Positions 25,996-35,445 of a stretch of 64,000 nucleotides of DNA are shown here, piece by piece; position 1 is the stretch's first letter; each line of letters begins with the position of its first letter. The notes under the pieces were generated by a model. That model saw only the letters and a list, made by a program, of their open reading frames with translations, did no database searches and was not told the DNA's origin. The DNA comes from Methyloceanibacter sp. wino2 (GTDB lineage Bacteria; Pseudomonadota; Alphaproteobacteria; Rhizobiales; Methyloligellaceae). The stretch lies in the NCBI RefSeq assembly GCF_003071365.1, contig NZ_CP028960.1:186001-250000 (forward strand), read 5' to 3'. The translations under genes were made by a program, and so were the position numbers.

Positions 25996-27372
25996 TCACG
26001 CCGGTGCTTCGATCTTGGTGAGCCCGCCCATGTAAGGCCGCAGGACGTCCGGCACACGGACGCTGCCGTCGGCTTCCTGGTAGTTCTCCAGCACGGCGAT
26101 GAGCGCGCGGCCCACGGCCACGCCGGAGCCGTTCAGCGTATGCACGAGGCGTGGCGATTTGGAGTCGGTGGGCCGATAACGGGCGTTCATACGGCGCGCC
26201 TGGAAGTCACCGCACACCGAGCAGGAGGAGATCTCGCGGTACATGTCCTGCCCCGGCAGCCAGACTTCGATGTCGTAGGTCTTCTGGGCGGAAAAGCCCA
26301 TGTCGCCGGTCGACAGCACCATCACCCGATAGGGTAGCCCGAGTTTCTGCAACACGGTCTCGGCGCACTTGGTCATGCGCTCATGCTCTTCAGCCGATTG
26401 TTCGGGCGTTGTCACCGAGACCAGTTCGACCTTGGTGAACTGATGCTGGCGGATCATGCCGCGTGTATCGCGCCCCGCCGCGCCCGCCTCGGCGCGGAAG
26501 CATGGCGTACCAGCCGTCACGCGCATGGGAAGCTTCGCTTCGTCGGTGATCTCCTCGCGTGCGAGATTGGTGAGCGGCACTTCGGCGGTCGGGATGAGCC
26601 AACGTCGGCTACCAGACTGGACGAGAGCCTGTCTTACTACTTCAGCGGAACCAATTGAGTCAGCACCGCCTAACATCCCGTCGAGATTTGCCACAGCCTC
26701 GAACTGATCGTCAGCAAACTTCGGTAGCTGCGCGGTGCCGAACATGGTGTCGTCGCGGACGAGCAGCGGCGGGTTCACTTCCGTGTAGCCGTGCTGATCC
26801 GTGTGCAGGTCCAGCATGAACTGGGAGAGTGCACGCTCGAGCCGGGCGAGCGGTCCCTTCAAGACCACGAAGCGCGACCCGGAGAGCTTGGCCGCTGTCT
26901 CGAAATCCATGAAGCCGAGCGCCTCGCCGATCTCGAAGTGCTGCTTGGGTGCGAAGTCGAAGCTCGGAAGCTCCCCGACCTTGCGCAGTTCGACATTGGC
27001 GTCCTCGTCGGGCCCGACTGGCACGTCTTCGGCCGGCATGTTGGGAATGCCCGCCAAGAGATCGCGTAGGGCCTGGTCCTGGGCGCGTTCGTCCTCCTCG
27101 CCTTGTCGGATCGTCTCCTTGAGCCCCGCCACCTCGTCCATAAGACGCTGAGCTTCGGCCTCGTTCTTGTCCTTCTTGGCCTTGCCGATGTCCTTGGAGA
27201 CCGCGTTGCGGCGCGCCTGCAGATCCTGCAATTGCTGAATCGTTTCGCGGCGTTGCGAATCGAGGGTCAGAATCTGATTCAAAATCTCGGCGGGCGCGGG
27301 AGTGAAAAACCGCTTCTCAAGCCCGGCGACGAAGGCGTCGGGGTTCTCGCGTATCCATTTGACGTCAAGCAC
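25996..27372 (-). CDS. serS: Seryl-tRNA synthetase
   Basis: The GTG at 27372 gives [14 protein letters not shown], the standard SerS start, for 458 residues; an in-frame TTG lies six codons earlier. The N-terminal coiled-coil arm (about 30-100, with [16 protein letters not shown]) is followed by the class II catalytic core. Motif 2 reads [28 protein letters not shown], and motif 3 is [19 protein letters not shown]. The enzyme charges tRNA-Ser. It is followed by surE with an overlap if the upstream surE start is used. Confidence 0.97.
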   Translation of the reverse strand: MLDVKWIRENPDAFVAGLEKRFFTPAPAEILNQILTLDSQRRETIQQLQDLQARRNAVSKDIGKAKKDKNEAEAQRLMDEVAGLKETIRQGEEDERAQDQALRDLLAGIPNMPAEDVPVGPDEDANVELRKVGELPSFDFAPKQHFEIGEALGFMDFETAAKLSGSRFVVLKGPLARLERALSQFMLDLHTDQHGYTEVNPPLLVRDDTMFGTAQLPKFADDQFEAVANLDGMLGGADSIGSAEVVRQALVQSGSRRWLIPTAEVPLTNLAREEITDEAKLPMRVTAGTPCFRAEAGAAGRDTRGMIRQHQFTKVELVSVTTPEQSAEEHERMTKCAETVLQKLGLPYRVMVLSTGDMGFSAQKTYDIEVWLPGQDMYREISSCSVCGDFQARRMNARYRPTDSKSPRLVHTLNGSGVAVGRALIAVLENYQEADGSVRVPDVLRPYMGGLTKIEAPA

Positions 27373-27479
27373 GGGTGAAGTCTCTTTCAAGTGGTCGGCG
27401 CGTTCGAAGGTTCCGCCCCCGTATAAGGCCCCTGTCCTGCCTTGTCAGCCGGACTTATGGCTAGCGAGGAGCTCGCGCC

Positions 27480-28274
27480 TCAAGATGACGGTGCCGTGGA
27501 TGCCGCCTCGGCCGCCGTTCGCTTCTTCTCCACCATGCGTACGCAGAAGATCGAGATCTCGTAGAGAAGCAGCGTCGGCACCGCCAGGGCCACCTGACTG
27601 ACCGGATCCGGCGGGGTCAACACCGCGGCCGCGACGAACACGCCGAGAATGGCATGACGCCGGTAGCGTTTGAGCGTGTCGGAGCCGACGAGCCCGGCCC
27701 GCGCCAGCAGCGTCAGCAGGACCGGCAGCTGGAAGCAGATGCCGAAACCGATGATCAGCATCATGATCAGGGACAGGTACTCGCTGACCTTCGCGGTCAG
27801 CAGGATCTGCACGCCGTCGTCGCCGGTCTCCTGCATTGACAGGAAGAATGTCATGGCGAGCGGCATGGCCACGAAATAGACGAGCGCGGCGCCAATCAGG
27901 AACAGGATGGGCGTCGCGACCAGGAACGGCAGAAATGCCTTGCGCTCGCTGCGGTACAGGCCCGGTGCCACGAACATATAGAGTTGAGAAGCAATCACCG
28001 GGAAGGCGATGAAAATCGCCCCGAACAGGGCCAGCTTGACCTGGGTGAAGAAGAATTCCTGCGGCGCCGTGTAGATAAGCTCGATGGGCGCATCGACGCC
28101 CGCGGCCCAGCGATACGGCCACAGCAGCAGATTGTAGATGGGCTTAGCGAACCAGAAGCAGACTAGAAACGCGACGAAGGTCGCGGCAAGCGCCCATAAG
28201 AGCCGCCGTCTCAGCTCGATCAGATGATCGATCAGCGGCGCCTTGCTCTCGTTGATGTCGTCTTCGTCGCTCAC
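27480..28274 (-). CDS. tatC: TatC twin-arginine translocase subunit
   Basis: The 264-residue protein has six membrane helices and the family motifs PLIDHLIELRRRLLWAL at the N-terminus and the periplasmic PEFF-like segment YTAPQEFFFTQVKLALFGAIF. TatC recognises the twin-arginine signal of folded export substrates. Its start overlaps the tatB stop by four bases (ATGA), so the two are translationally coupled. The C-terminal tail is rich in Lys and Ala. A substrate with a twin-arginine leader, MsrB, lies at 55.9 kb. Confidence 0.97.
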   Translation of the reverse strand: MSDEDDINESKAPLIDHLIELRRRLLWALAATFVAFLVCFWFAKPIYNLLLWPYRWAAGVDAPIELIYTAPQEFFFTQVKLALFGAIFIAFPVIASQLYMFVAPGLYRSERKAFLPFLVATPILFLIGAALVYFVAMPLAMTFFLSMQETGDDGVQILLTAKVSEYLSLIMMLIIGFGICFQLPVLLTLLARAGLVGSDTLKRYRRHAILGVFVAAAVLTPPDPVSQVALAVPTLLLYEISIFCVRMVEKKRTAAEAASTAPSS

Positions 28275-28723
28275 GGCTTGGACTCGCCGCTATCGTCGGC
28301 CTTCGCGGCCTTCTTGGCTGCACGCGGCTTTTTCTTGGCAGGCGCCTTCTTCTTCGCCGGCGCTTTCTTCGCAGTCGTTTCCTTCGCCGGCGGTTCGGGG
28401 AGCGCCGGTTCTTCAGGCGGTGTGACGAAATCGGTTTCGGCGGGCGCCGAAGGCCCCGTCATCAACGGTTTGCCGATCGGCTGATTGAGGTCCGGTGCCG
28501 GGCCCATATTGGCGCGGATCGCCTCGAGGTTCTTCCGGACTTCGTCGGCTTCGCTCTCGGCGATGGCCTCGTTGAACTGGCGCTGGAAATCAGCGGCCGC
28601 CCGCCGCGCCTTGCCGACATAGAAACCGACCGTGCGCATGAGCTTGGGGAGGTCCTTCGGGCCGACCACCACGATCGCCACGATGGCGACCACCAACAGT
28701 TCAGACCATCCAATGTCCAGCAT
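28271..28723 (-). CDS. tatB: TatB twin-arginine translocase subunit
   Basis: The 150-residue protein begins MLDIGWSELLVVAIVAIVVVGPKDLPKLMRTVG, the TatB hallmark of one membrane helix and an amphipathic helix, followed by an acidic middle and a tail rich in Lys, Ala and Pro. It acts with TatC in substrate recognition. It sits 63 bases after tatA and overlaps tatC by four bases. Confidence 0.95.
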   Translation of the reverse strand: MLDIGWSELLVVAIVAIVVVGPKDLPKLMRTVGFYVGKARRAAADFQRQFNEAIAESEADEVRKNLEAIRANMGPAPDLNQPIGKPLMTGPSAPAETDFVTPPEEPALPEPPAKETTAKKAPAKKKAPAKKKPRAAKKAAKADDSGESKP

Positions 28724-28786
28724 GGGCTTGATAAACGTGTCGCGACGGCGCGCTCGGACCGGTCCGGCCTCACGAAAGCGCCGCGG

Positions 28787-29014
28787 CTAGCTCGATTTCT
28801 GCTTATCCGTCTCGTGCGCCTTCGACGGCGGCACCGGGCTCTCGTGTTGGATAACCTTCGCGTCCTCGGCATCCTTGTCTTCGTCGGCAAGTCCCGACTT
28901 GAAGCTCTTGATGCCCTTCGCGACGTCGCCCATCAGATCGGAGATCTTGCCCCGGCCGAAAAGCAGCACGAACAGAAGCAGGACAATCAGAATCTGCCAC
29001 CAACTTGGTCCCAT
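28787..29014 (-). CDS. tatA: TatA twin-arginine translocase pore subunit
   Basis: The 75-residue protein begins [39 protein letters not shown], giving the expected short membrane helix, FGRGKI hinge and amphipathic helix. TatA oligomers form the export passage. It is the first gene of tatABC; the conserved neighbour scpB is separated from it here by an ABC ATPase gene. Confidence 0.96.
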   Translation of the reverse strand: MGPSWWQILIVLLLFVLLFGRGKISDLMGDVAKGIKSFKSGLADEDKDAEDAKVIQHESPVPPSKAHETDKQKSS

Positions 29015-29136
29015 ATCGACCTCCGTGGCCGTCTCCTGGTGCGGAGATCACGCCATACGTTTCAACGATTTGGCCGCACTATGGCAGCAAAGAACCCCGC
29101 ACCGCAAGCAGCGGCCCGGGGGCCCGAATTGGGCTC

Positions 29137-30264
29137 TTAGTCGTCCTGCGAAGCGAAGATCAGCACCGCGCTTTCGTCGACACCGACGCCAATTTCCGTG
29201 CCGCGCGCAGGCATGTCCGCCTCACGCACGCGTACGAGGACAGGCGCGGCGACGCCATCTACGGCGATCTCCAGCAGTCCCACATCGCCGAGGAAGCGCG
29301 AATCCAGCACGCGCCCCGGCGTTCCTTGGCCCGGCTCCAGCAGGCGAATACCTCCCTGCCGCACGCACACGATCACGCTCGTGCCGTCGTCGAAGCCCGG
29401 CGCCGCAAAGGTGCCGAGCGGCGTTTCGGCCCGTTCCCCTTGGACGCGCGACGGCAACTCGTTCAGGTCCGAGAACGTGCGGGCTGCGAAAATGTCCTTG
29501 GGCGCGCGGTACAGGTCCAGCGGCGGCCCCATCTGCACGACATGACCGTCGCGCATCAGGGCGATGACGTCTCCCATGCGCATGGCTTCTTCCGCGTCAT
29601 GGGTGACGACGATGCAGGTCGCGCGCGATTCCCGCACGATTGCCAAGGTCTCTTCGCGCATGCTCTCGCGCAATTGCGAGTCCAGGCCGGAGAACGGCTC
29701 ATCCATGAGGATCACGCCCGGACGCGGGGCAATGGCGCGAGCGAGCGCCACGCGCTGCTGCTGACCGCCCGACAGGATGTGCGGATACTCGTTTTCGTAA
29801 TGGGCAAGACCGACGCGCTCGAGGGCCGCGTGCGCCTCCACCTTTGCTTCCTGCTTCGTCAACGCGCGCAGGCCGAACGCCACGTTTTCCAGGATCGTGA
29901 GATGCGGAAACAGGGCGAAGTCCTGGAACATCAGCCCCACGCCGCGCTTCTCGGGCGGCACGAAGCGATTGGGCCCCGCCACTTCTTCGCCTTCGAGACG
30001 AATGGCGCCGCTGCTTGGCGCTTCAACGCCGGCGATAATCCGAAGCAGCGTTGTCTTGCCGCAGCCCGACGGTCCGAGCAGACAGAGGATCTTGCTCGGC
30101 TCTACTTCGAGCGTGACATCCTTGAGCGCGAAGGATTGGTCGTAGCGGCGGGAGACATGGTCGACTTCGAGACGTGACGCGAAGGTGACCGCGGCTTTCC
30201 CCCGTCCGGTCCGGAGCGCGCCGTTGGCGCCGCCCCCTGCCCGGGCCTTGAATACATTGAGCAT
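29137..30264 (-). CDS. ABC transporter ATPase of the FbpC/PotA type, no permease adjacent
   Basis: The 375-residue protein has all ATPase motifs: Walker A GPSGCGKTT, Q-loop MFQDFALFPH, signature LSGGQQQRVALARA, Walker B VILMDEPFSGLD, and the switch His in VVTHDAEEA. The C-terminal 130 residues resemble a TOBE-type regulatory domain, as in iron(III), spermidine or sulfate importers. The closest resemblance is to FbpC-like iron ATPases, but no permease or binding protein is in this window, so the substrate is unknown. It lies between scpB and tatA, which are usually adjacent or nearly so in alphaproteobacteria. No clear ribosome site precedes the ATG at 30264. Confidence 0.9.
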   Translation of the reverse strand: MLNVFKARAGGGANGALRTGRGKAAVTFASRLEVDHVSRRYDQSFALKDVTLEVEPSKILCLLGPSGCGKTTLLRIIAGVEAPSSGAIRLEGEEVAGPNRFVPPEKRGVGLMFQDFALFPHLTILENVAFGLRALTKQEAKVEAHAALERVGLAHYENEYPHILSGGQQQRVALARAIAPRPGVILMDEPFSGLDSQLRESMREETLAIVRESRATCIVVTHDAEEAMRMGDVIALMRDGHVVQMGPPLDLYRAPKDIFAARTFSDLNELPSRVQGERAETPLGTFAAPGFDDGTSVIVCVRQGGIRLLEPGQGTPGRVLDSRFLGDVGLLEIAVDGVAAPVLVRVREADMPARGTEIGVGVDESAVLIFASQDD

Positions 30265-30340
30265 CGCAATGGTCTACGCGACCGGAAGGCCGATAGGCAA
30301 CGCTTCAATGCAGCGCTGCGGCGTCACGGACAAGCGTCGC

Positions 30341-31396
30341 CTAGTCGTTCTGCGTCTCGGTCTCGGCGGGTTCGTCCTCTGCGAGAACGTCGTCGTCGTT
30401 GACGCCGAGCGGCTCCTCGCCCTCCTCGTCCTCGAGCGGATCCTCGTCCTCACGCAGTTCGGCGGCATCGTCGGGGCTCGGCATCGAAAATCCAGGCGGC
30501 AGGTTCGAATCCAGAAGGCCTGCTCCTTTGAGCTCCCGTAGTCCCGGAAGGTCTTGGATCTGCTCGAAGCCGAAATGCTCCAGGAAGTCGTCAGTAGTGC
30601 CGTAGGTCACAGGCCGGCCCGGCGCGCGCCGGCGCCCCCTGAGCTTGACCCACCCGGTCTCCAGGAGCACGTCCAGCGTGCCCTTGGACGTCGAGACGCC
30701 GCGAATTTCTTCGATTTCGGCCCGCGTGACGGGCTGGTGGTAGGCGATGATCGCCAAGGTCTCCAGCGCCGCGCGCGACAGACGCCGCTGCGCCACGGCC
30801 TGGCGTTCCAGGAGATAGGAAAGGTCGTCGGCCGTCCGGAAGGCCCACTTGCCGGCCACGCGAACGAGATTGACGCCCCGCCCCGCATAGAGGCCCTGGA
30901 GTTCTTCCAGGAGCGCCTGAACGTCCTCTTCGGCTCCAAAGTGGAGAGCCAGTTCCTTCTCTTTCAGGGGCTCCTTGGCCGCGAACAGAAGGGCCTCCAT
31001 GATGCGCAGCTTCTCCCGCCGATCGGCCGACGGCAGCGCCATCACGTTGGACGGCAGCGGCAGCATCGGCGCATCCGCGCCCTGCTCATCCCTTTCCGCC
31101 GTCACGTCAGTTACCCTTTCCGCTTGCTTTGCAGACATTTGCGCCCCCGCGCCTTTTGTTATCACCGTCTTTTTCGCCTCCAAGTGCGACACATTCGTGG
31201 GATCTGCCCCCACCGTTTTCAAAACCTCGTCGAATTGCTGGAGCGTCGCTTCGCTCTCGCCAAGGGTGTGCGCGAAATCCGAAAGCCCGTTCAGGACCTC
31301 CGCGAGCGTGGGTGACGCCTGCTTCGCGGCAATTGGCCGTGAGCCCTCCCGCTTGATCCGAGAAGACTTCGATGGCGACAATTTGGGCTTCGACAT
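30341..31396 (-). CDS. scpB: ScpB, condensin-associated segregation protein, long N-terminal extension
   Basis: The core (about residues 100-290) shows the ScpB winged-helix pattern: RIMEALLFAAKEPLKEKELALHFG, YLLERQAVAQRRLSRAALETLAIIAYHQPVTRAEIEEIRGVST, and LLETGWVKLRGRRRAPGRPVTYGTT. ScpA and ScpB complex with SMC in chromosome segregation. The 351-residue frame carries about 100 extra residues before the core, rich in Ser, Lys and Gln. The ATG at 31396 has AAGGGG six bases upstream, which supports that long start. The C-terminal tail is very acidic. Confidence 0.9.
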   Translation of the reverse strand: MSKPKLSPSKSSRIKREGSRPIAAKQASPTLAEVLNGLSDFAHTLGESEATLQQFDEVLKTVGADPTNVSHLEAKKTVITKGAGAQMSAKQAERVTDVTAERDEQGADAPMLPLPSNVMALPSADRREKLRIMEALLFAAKEPLKEKELALHFGAEEDVQALLEELQGLYAGRGVNLVRVAGKWAFRTADDLSYLLERQAVAQRRLSRAALETLAIIAYHQPVTRAEIEEIRGVSTSKGTLDVLLETGWVKLRGRRRAPGRPVTYGTTDDFLEHFGFEQIQDLPGLRELKGAGLLDSNLPPGFSMPSPDDAAELREDEDPLEDEEGEEPLGVNDDDVLAEDEPAETETQND

Positions 31397-31489
31397 AGCG
31401 CACCCCTTCGCGATTTTGAATTCCGTCGACGCTAACCCTCGCTACTCAGACTTGACCAACTCAACCGAACGGCACCGATCCGCCGTTCC

Positions 31490-32347
31490 CTAACCTGCTT
31501 CGCCCCGCCGGCGCACCAGGAGCGGTGCAAACGACTTTGCCTGGCGGATTTCCAGCGCCCCCTCGCGTGTCATCTCGAGGGTCGCCGTAAAACTCGATGC
31601 GAGCGCCGTGCGCCTGATTTCAGGCTCGACCAGGAATTCCGCCAGGATCTGATCGAGCGGCGCCCAGTCGCAGGCCATACCTAGGAGACGTTCCAGTTCG
31701 TCGCGCGCTTCCTTCAAAGACCAGACCGTCCGCTTCTCCATATGCAGCGTCCGCACCGCGTTCCGCTGGCGCTGCTGTGCGTAGGCCTTCAGGAGGTCGT
31801 AGACATTGGCGTCGTAGACGCTGGTGCGCGTCACGCGGATAGGCTCGGGCTCGCCGCGCGGAAACACATCCCGGCCAAGGCGCTTGCGGGTCATCAACTG
31901 CGCGGCCTTATCCCGCATCGCGTCGAGGCGCTGCAGCCGGAAGGCGAGCATCGCCGCGAGTTCCTCGCCCGAAAGTTCGTCCTCGTTCGACGGCTCAGGC
32001 GGGAGAAGCAGTTTGGACTTCAGGAACGTCAGCCACGCGGCCATCACCAGATAGTCCGCAGCCAGTTCGAGACGCAGGCGTTTGGCCTCCTCGATGAATT
32101 CGAGATATTGCCGGGCGAGATCGAGAACGGAAATCTTGGCGATGTCCACTTTCTGCGTGCGCGCCATGGCCAGAAGCAGGTCGAGCGGCCCCTCGAAGCC
32201 CTCCACGTCCACGCGGAGCTTCTCGTCCTCGTCCGTGTCCTGCTCGGCGAATTCCCAGTTGGCAGCATCGGCGGCAACGGCCGGATGCGTCTCTTCCGGT
32301 CCACCGCCGGGCCCTTCCATCTGATCCTTCTCGCCGTCTTCGGTCAT
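31490..32347 (-). CDS. scpA: ScpA, condensin-associated segregation protein
   Basis: The ATG at 32347 overlaps the nagZ stop by four bases and gives 285 residues. The family segments VDVEGFEGPLDLLLAMARTQKVDIAKISVLDLARQYLEFI, LAADYLVMAAWLTFLKSKLLLP, and the C-terminal winged-helix part are present. ScpA is the kleisin subunit that bridges the SMC heads with ScpB. The frame is open upstream, but those codons lie inside nagZ and are not used. scpB follows 93 bases later. Confidence 0.94.
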   Translation of the reverse strand: MTEDGEKDQMEGPGGGPEETHPAVAADAANWEFAEQDTDEDEKLRVDVEGFEGPLDLLLAMARTQKVDIAKISVLDLARQYLEFIEEAKRLRLELAADYLVMAAWLTFLKSKLLLPPEPSNEDELSGEELAAMLAFRLQRLDAMRDKAAQLMTRKRLGRDVFPRGEPEPIRVTRTSVYDANVYDLLKAYAQQRQRNAVRTLHMEKRTVWSLKEARDELERLLGMACDWAPLDQILAEFLVEPEIRRTALASSFTATLEMTREGALEIRQAKSFAPLLVRRRGEAG

Positions 32348-33393
32348 ACCTGCTCCGTCGGATCGGCACCCACTTCTGCAACGCGTATCGCGGCGGCTTC
32401 GTTCACCAGGGCCATCGCCTCGGCTTCGTCGAAGGGTTCCGGGTCGTATAGGCACGCGAACGCATTCTCGAACCGCTCGAGCGACTCTCCGGCGAGCTCC
32501 GGTGCCGCACCGGCAACATCGACCATCTCATCGAACTTGCCGCTGCAGTGGAGCGCCACGTCGCATCCGGCTTCGATCACCGCATGGGTCAGCTCTCCGG
32601 GCGTACCCGAGAGCGCCTTCATGCAGATGTCGTCGGTCATGATCAAACCGGTAAGTCCCAATTGATCGCGAATCACTTCCTTCATTATAGCCGGAGACAG
32701 CGTCGCGGGGTTCCGCTCGTCATAGGCGGGCAACAGGACATGGGCGGTCATGGCCAAGGGGGCGTCCTGCAGTTCCCGGAACGGCAGGAAGTCCACGGCC
32801 TCCAGTTCCTCGCGCGAAACATCTATATGGGGCAGTGACTTATGGCTGTCGGCTAAAGCCCGTCCGTGGCCTGGCACATGCTTGATGACCGGCAAGACAC
32901 CGCCGGCAAGCATGCCGTTCATGACGGCCCGGCCCAAAACCGCGACGGTCTGCGGATCTGTGGAAAAGGCTCTGTCGCCAATGATGTCGTGGGCGCCCGG
33001 ATGGCGCACGTCGATGCAGGGCGTGCAGTCCACGTTGATGCCTAAGTCGTGGAGTTCCGCCGCCATCAAGCGCGCCGCCGCAAAAGCCGCACGGCGTCCC
33101 GCAAGTTCGTCTTTCGCACAGAGATCGCCGAAGACCTGTGCGGGCGGCATCTCCCGCCAATATGGCGGCCGCAGGCGCTGGACTCGCCCGCCCTCCTGAT
33201 CGATCAGAACGAGGACGTCCTCCGTCCCGACCGCCTCCTTGAAGTCGGCGACGAGTGCCTGGACCTGGCCAGGGTTTTCGACATTCCGTCTGAACAGAAT
33301 GAGACCGCAGGGGCGTTCCGCCGCGAAGAGATCGCGCTCGGCGGCCGTCAGGGCCGTGGTCGCGCACCCCGAGATGAAAGCTTTGAATGCCAT
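32344..33393 (-). CDS. nagZ: NagZ beta-N-acetylhexosaminidase
   Basis: The 349-residue protein shows the family 3 glycosidase motifs: LIDQEGGRVQRLRPP, the His loop KHVPGHGRALADSHKSLPHID, and the nucleophile Asp in LIMTDDICMKAL. It cleaves N-acetylglucosamine from muropeptides during peptidoglycan recycling in the cytosol; no signal peptide is present. It follows the SPOR-domain gene and overlaps scpA. Confidence 0.96.
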   Translation of the reverse strand: MAFKAFISGCATTALTAAERDLFAAERPCGLILFRRNVENPGQVQALVADFKEAVGTEDVLVLIDQEGGRVQRLRPPYWREMPPAQVFGDLCAKDELAGRRAAFAAARLMAAELHDLGINVDCTPCIDVRHPGAHDIIGDRAFSTDPQTVAVLGRAVMNGMLAGGVLPVIKHVPGHGRALADSHKSLPHIDVSREELEAVDFLPFRELQDAPLAMTAHVLLPAYDERNPATLSPAIMKEVIRDQLGLTGLIMTDDICMKALSGTPGELTHAVIEAGCDVALHCSGKFDEMVDVAGAAPELAGESLERFENAFACLYDPEPFDEAEAMALVNEAAAIRVAEVGADPTEQV

Positions 33394-33444
33394 GCTCCGG
33401 GGCTAGCCCCAGGACGTGTCACGGTCAAGCAGTCTGTGGGTGTC

Positions 33445-35406
33445 CTACTGCGCCATCACCAGGCAATCGCCATGGCCCTTGGCCTTCAGCTGGCCGCAAA
33501 GCCGGTAGGCGGCATCCTTGTCGGCGAGAGGCCCGACCTGAAGCCGATACCACGTGCCCTTCGGACCGAGGTCGGTCTTGCGGACGAGCGGCTGATAGCT
33601 GCCGAGGAGGCTCGGATATTTCTGCTGCGCGTCGGCAAAGTTCGCCAAGGCATCGGTCTGGCTCTTGGTGGAGCCAAGCTGAACCACATAAGAGGACGCT
33701 GCGGCCGGCGTTGGGGCTGCAGGCGCCGCGGCAGCCATCTGCTGCGGCGCGGCTCCCGGCTGCTGGATAGACGGAACCGGCATCATGTTCGGCTGCGCCA
33801 TCATGCCGTTGGCCTGAGCGGCAGCCTGATTGGCTGCTGCCGCGGCGGCGGGGGCCTCGACCGACCCGTCCGGATTGACGACCATCGTCTGAACCTTACG
33901 CGGGGCGCCCGTGTCGCCGGCAGGACCGGCCGTGGCGACCGGAGACGGCAGACCGGCCGTCGCGGTTGCCGGCGGCAGGGCCGGAACGGCTACGTCTTCC
34001 TGGCGCGGTACAAGACGCTCGCCCTCGGGCGTCGCGCCATTCGTCAGGCGGTCGTAGATCAGCTTGTTCTTGTGCGGGAACTCTTTGCCGCCCGGGGCGT
34101 CCGGGGCAGCTTTCACGGGCGACGCGTCGGCCGTCACGATCGGCGCGTCACCGCTGCCGATAGCGCCGCCGCTCTGCTTGTAAGCGTAGGCAAGCGCGCC
34201 GCCGAGGGCGATCGCACCAAGTAGCGCGCTGGCGACCATGACGGTGCTGCGGCCCTTGAGCGTTCCCATGACCTTGGATTTGAGGCCCGTCTGGGACGCG
34301 GCAATGCTCGCGTCCATGAAGTCCGCATCGCCGCTATCGTCAAAAAATTCCTGGTGGCCGCCCGGCATGCCGGCGCCCGGATCGCCGAGCGGAATGTGGG
34401 GCGTCTGGCCGTAATAGGGATCGAGCGTCTGCAGCTGGCGGCTGGGATCGGCCGGCGGCACATGGCCGTAAGGCGTCTCCTGACCGTATGAGGCCTCTTG
34501 ACCGTAGGACGCTTCCTGGCCGTACCCGGCATCCTGCTGATGCCCGTACTGCGCATACATGGCGGCATCGTCAGCGCCCGGCATCGGCTGCGCATAGGCT
34601 TCGGGCTGCTGCGGCGCATAGGCGCCGGGATGCTGCGTGGAATAAGCTTCGGGCTGATAGGCCTCAGGCTGATGCCGGCCCGCATCGAATGCCGACGGCG
34701 CCGGCTGATGGCCGGATGCCTGACCTGCAGGCGAATGCGAAGGAGCGGGTGTCGCGAGTTCCGGGAACGCGGCGTCCTCTTCGGGGAAGCCGGCATCCGC
34801 CATAGCATCCTGCTCGGCGCCGACGCCAAGATTCACGTCGCCAAAAATGGAATCCGGGAAACCGGGATCAGTGGAACCGAAATCCGGGAGCTCCCTCGAC
34901 GGCGCGCTGGTCTGCGGGGCCGTCGGTGCGGAATAGGCCTGAGGCTGAGGCTGGGCCTGCGGATGATGCGGCTGAGCGCCTGCATAAGCTTGGGGCTGCG
35001 GGGCTTGAGGCTGGGGCGCGCGAGGCTGCTGCTGCGCCGGGTCGGCGAATGTCTGGGGCGGAGGGCTGAAGGCTGCGGGAGCGGGCTGCTGCGCGGGCTG
35101 AGCGGGTGCCGCAGGCTGCGGAGCGCCACGCGTCACCGGCGTGAAGGACGGCATCTGCGCAAACGAAGGGCCACCATTTCCGAAAATGGACGTCTGTCCG
35201 GGATTTGGCTGACCTGGCCGGCCGGCTCCTTGAACCATAGAAGGTACCTCACTCTTTCCGGTGTTTGCCTGGTCTGTCCCCCACGATGGAACCCCAGACG
35301 TGCTTGTCGCGTTCTGCCCTCGGGCGTTAACACCCTCGGTCCAGTTTGAATCGAATGCGGAAGTTCCGCCATTTCGGCGGCTAAACCCACTATCTTGCGT
35401 GGACAT
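33445..35406 (-). CDS. SPOR-domain peptidoglycan-binding membrane protein with YGQEAS repeats
   Basis: The 653-residue protein has a long disordered cytosolic N-terminal region (1-385) very rich in Pro, Gln, Ala and Tyr. It includes tandem copies of YGQEAS near 295-312 and QPEAY near 246-255. One membrane helix lies at about 390-409. A periplasmic Pro/Ala linker leads to a SPOR domain (about 572-650; SSYVVQLGST...WYRLQVGPLADKDAAYRLC). SPOR domains bind denuded glycan at the septum, so a divisome-linked role is likely. This gene sits between argS and nagZ, a usual alphaproteobacterial position. Confidence 0.92.
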   Translation of the reverse strand: MSTQDSGFSRRNGGTSAFDSNWTEGVNARGQNATSTSGVPSWGTDQANTGKSEVPSMVQGAGRPGQPNPGQTSIFGNGGPSFAQMPSFTPVTRGAPQPAAPAQPAQQPAPAAFSPPPQTFADPAQQQPRAPQPQAPQPQAYAGAQPHHPQAQPQPQAYSAPTAPQTSAPSRELPDFGSTDPGFPDSIFGDVNLGVGAEQDAMADAGFPEEDAAFPELATPAPSHSPAGQASGHQPAPSAFDAGRHQPEAYQPEAYSTQHPGAYAPQQPEAYAQPMPGADDAAMYAQYGHQQDAGYGQEASYGQEASYGQETPYGHVPPADPSRQLQTLDPYYGQTPHIPLGDPGAGMPGGHQEFFDDSGDADFMDASIAASQTGLKSKVMGTLKGRSTVMVASALLGAIALGGALAYAYKQSGGAIGSGDAPIVTADASPVKAAPDAPGGKEFPHKNKLIYDRLTNGATPEGERLVPRQEDVAVPALPPATATAGLPSPVATAGPAGDTGAPRKVQTMVVNPDGSVEAPAAAAAANQAAAQANGMMAQPNMMPVPSIQQPGAAPQQMAAAAPAAPTPAAASSYVVQLGSTKSQTDALANFADAQQKYPSLLGSYQPLVRKTDLGPKGTWYRLQVGPLADKDAAYRLCGQLKAKGHGDCLVMAQ

Positions 35407-35445
35407 GGTTACTTCCCTCGAACCACCCCGCGCTCTCGAGCTACG

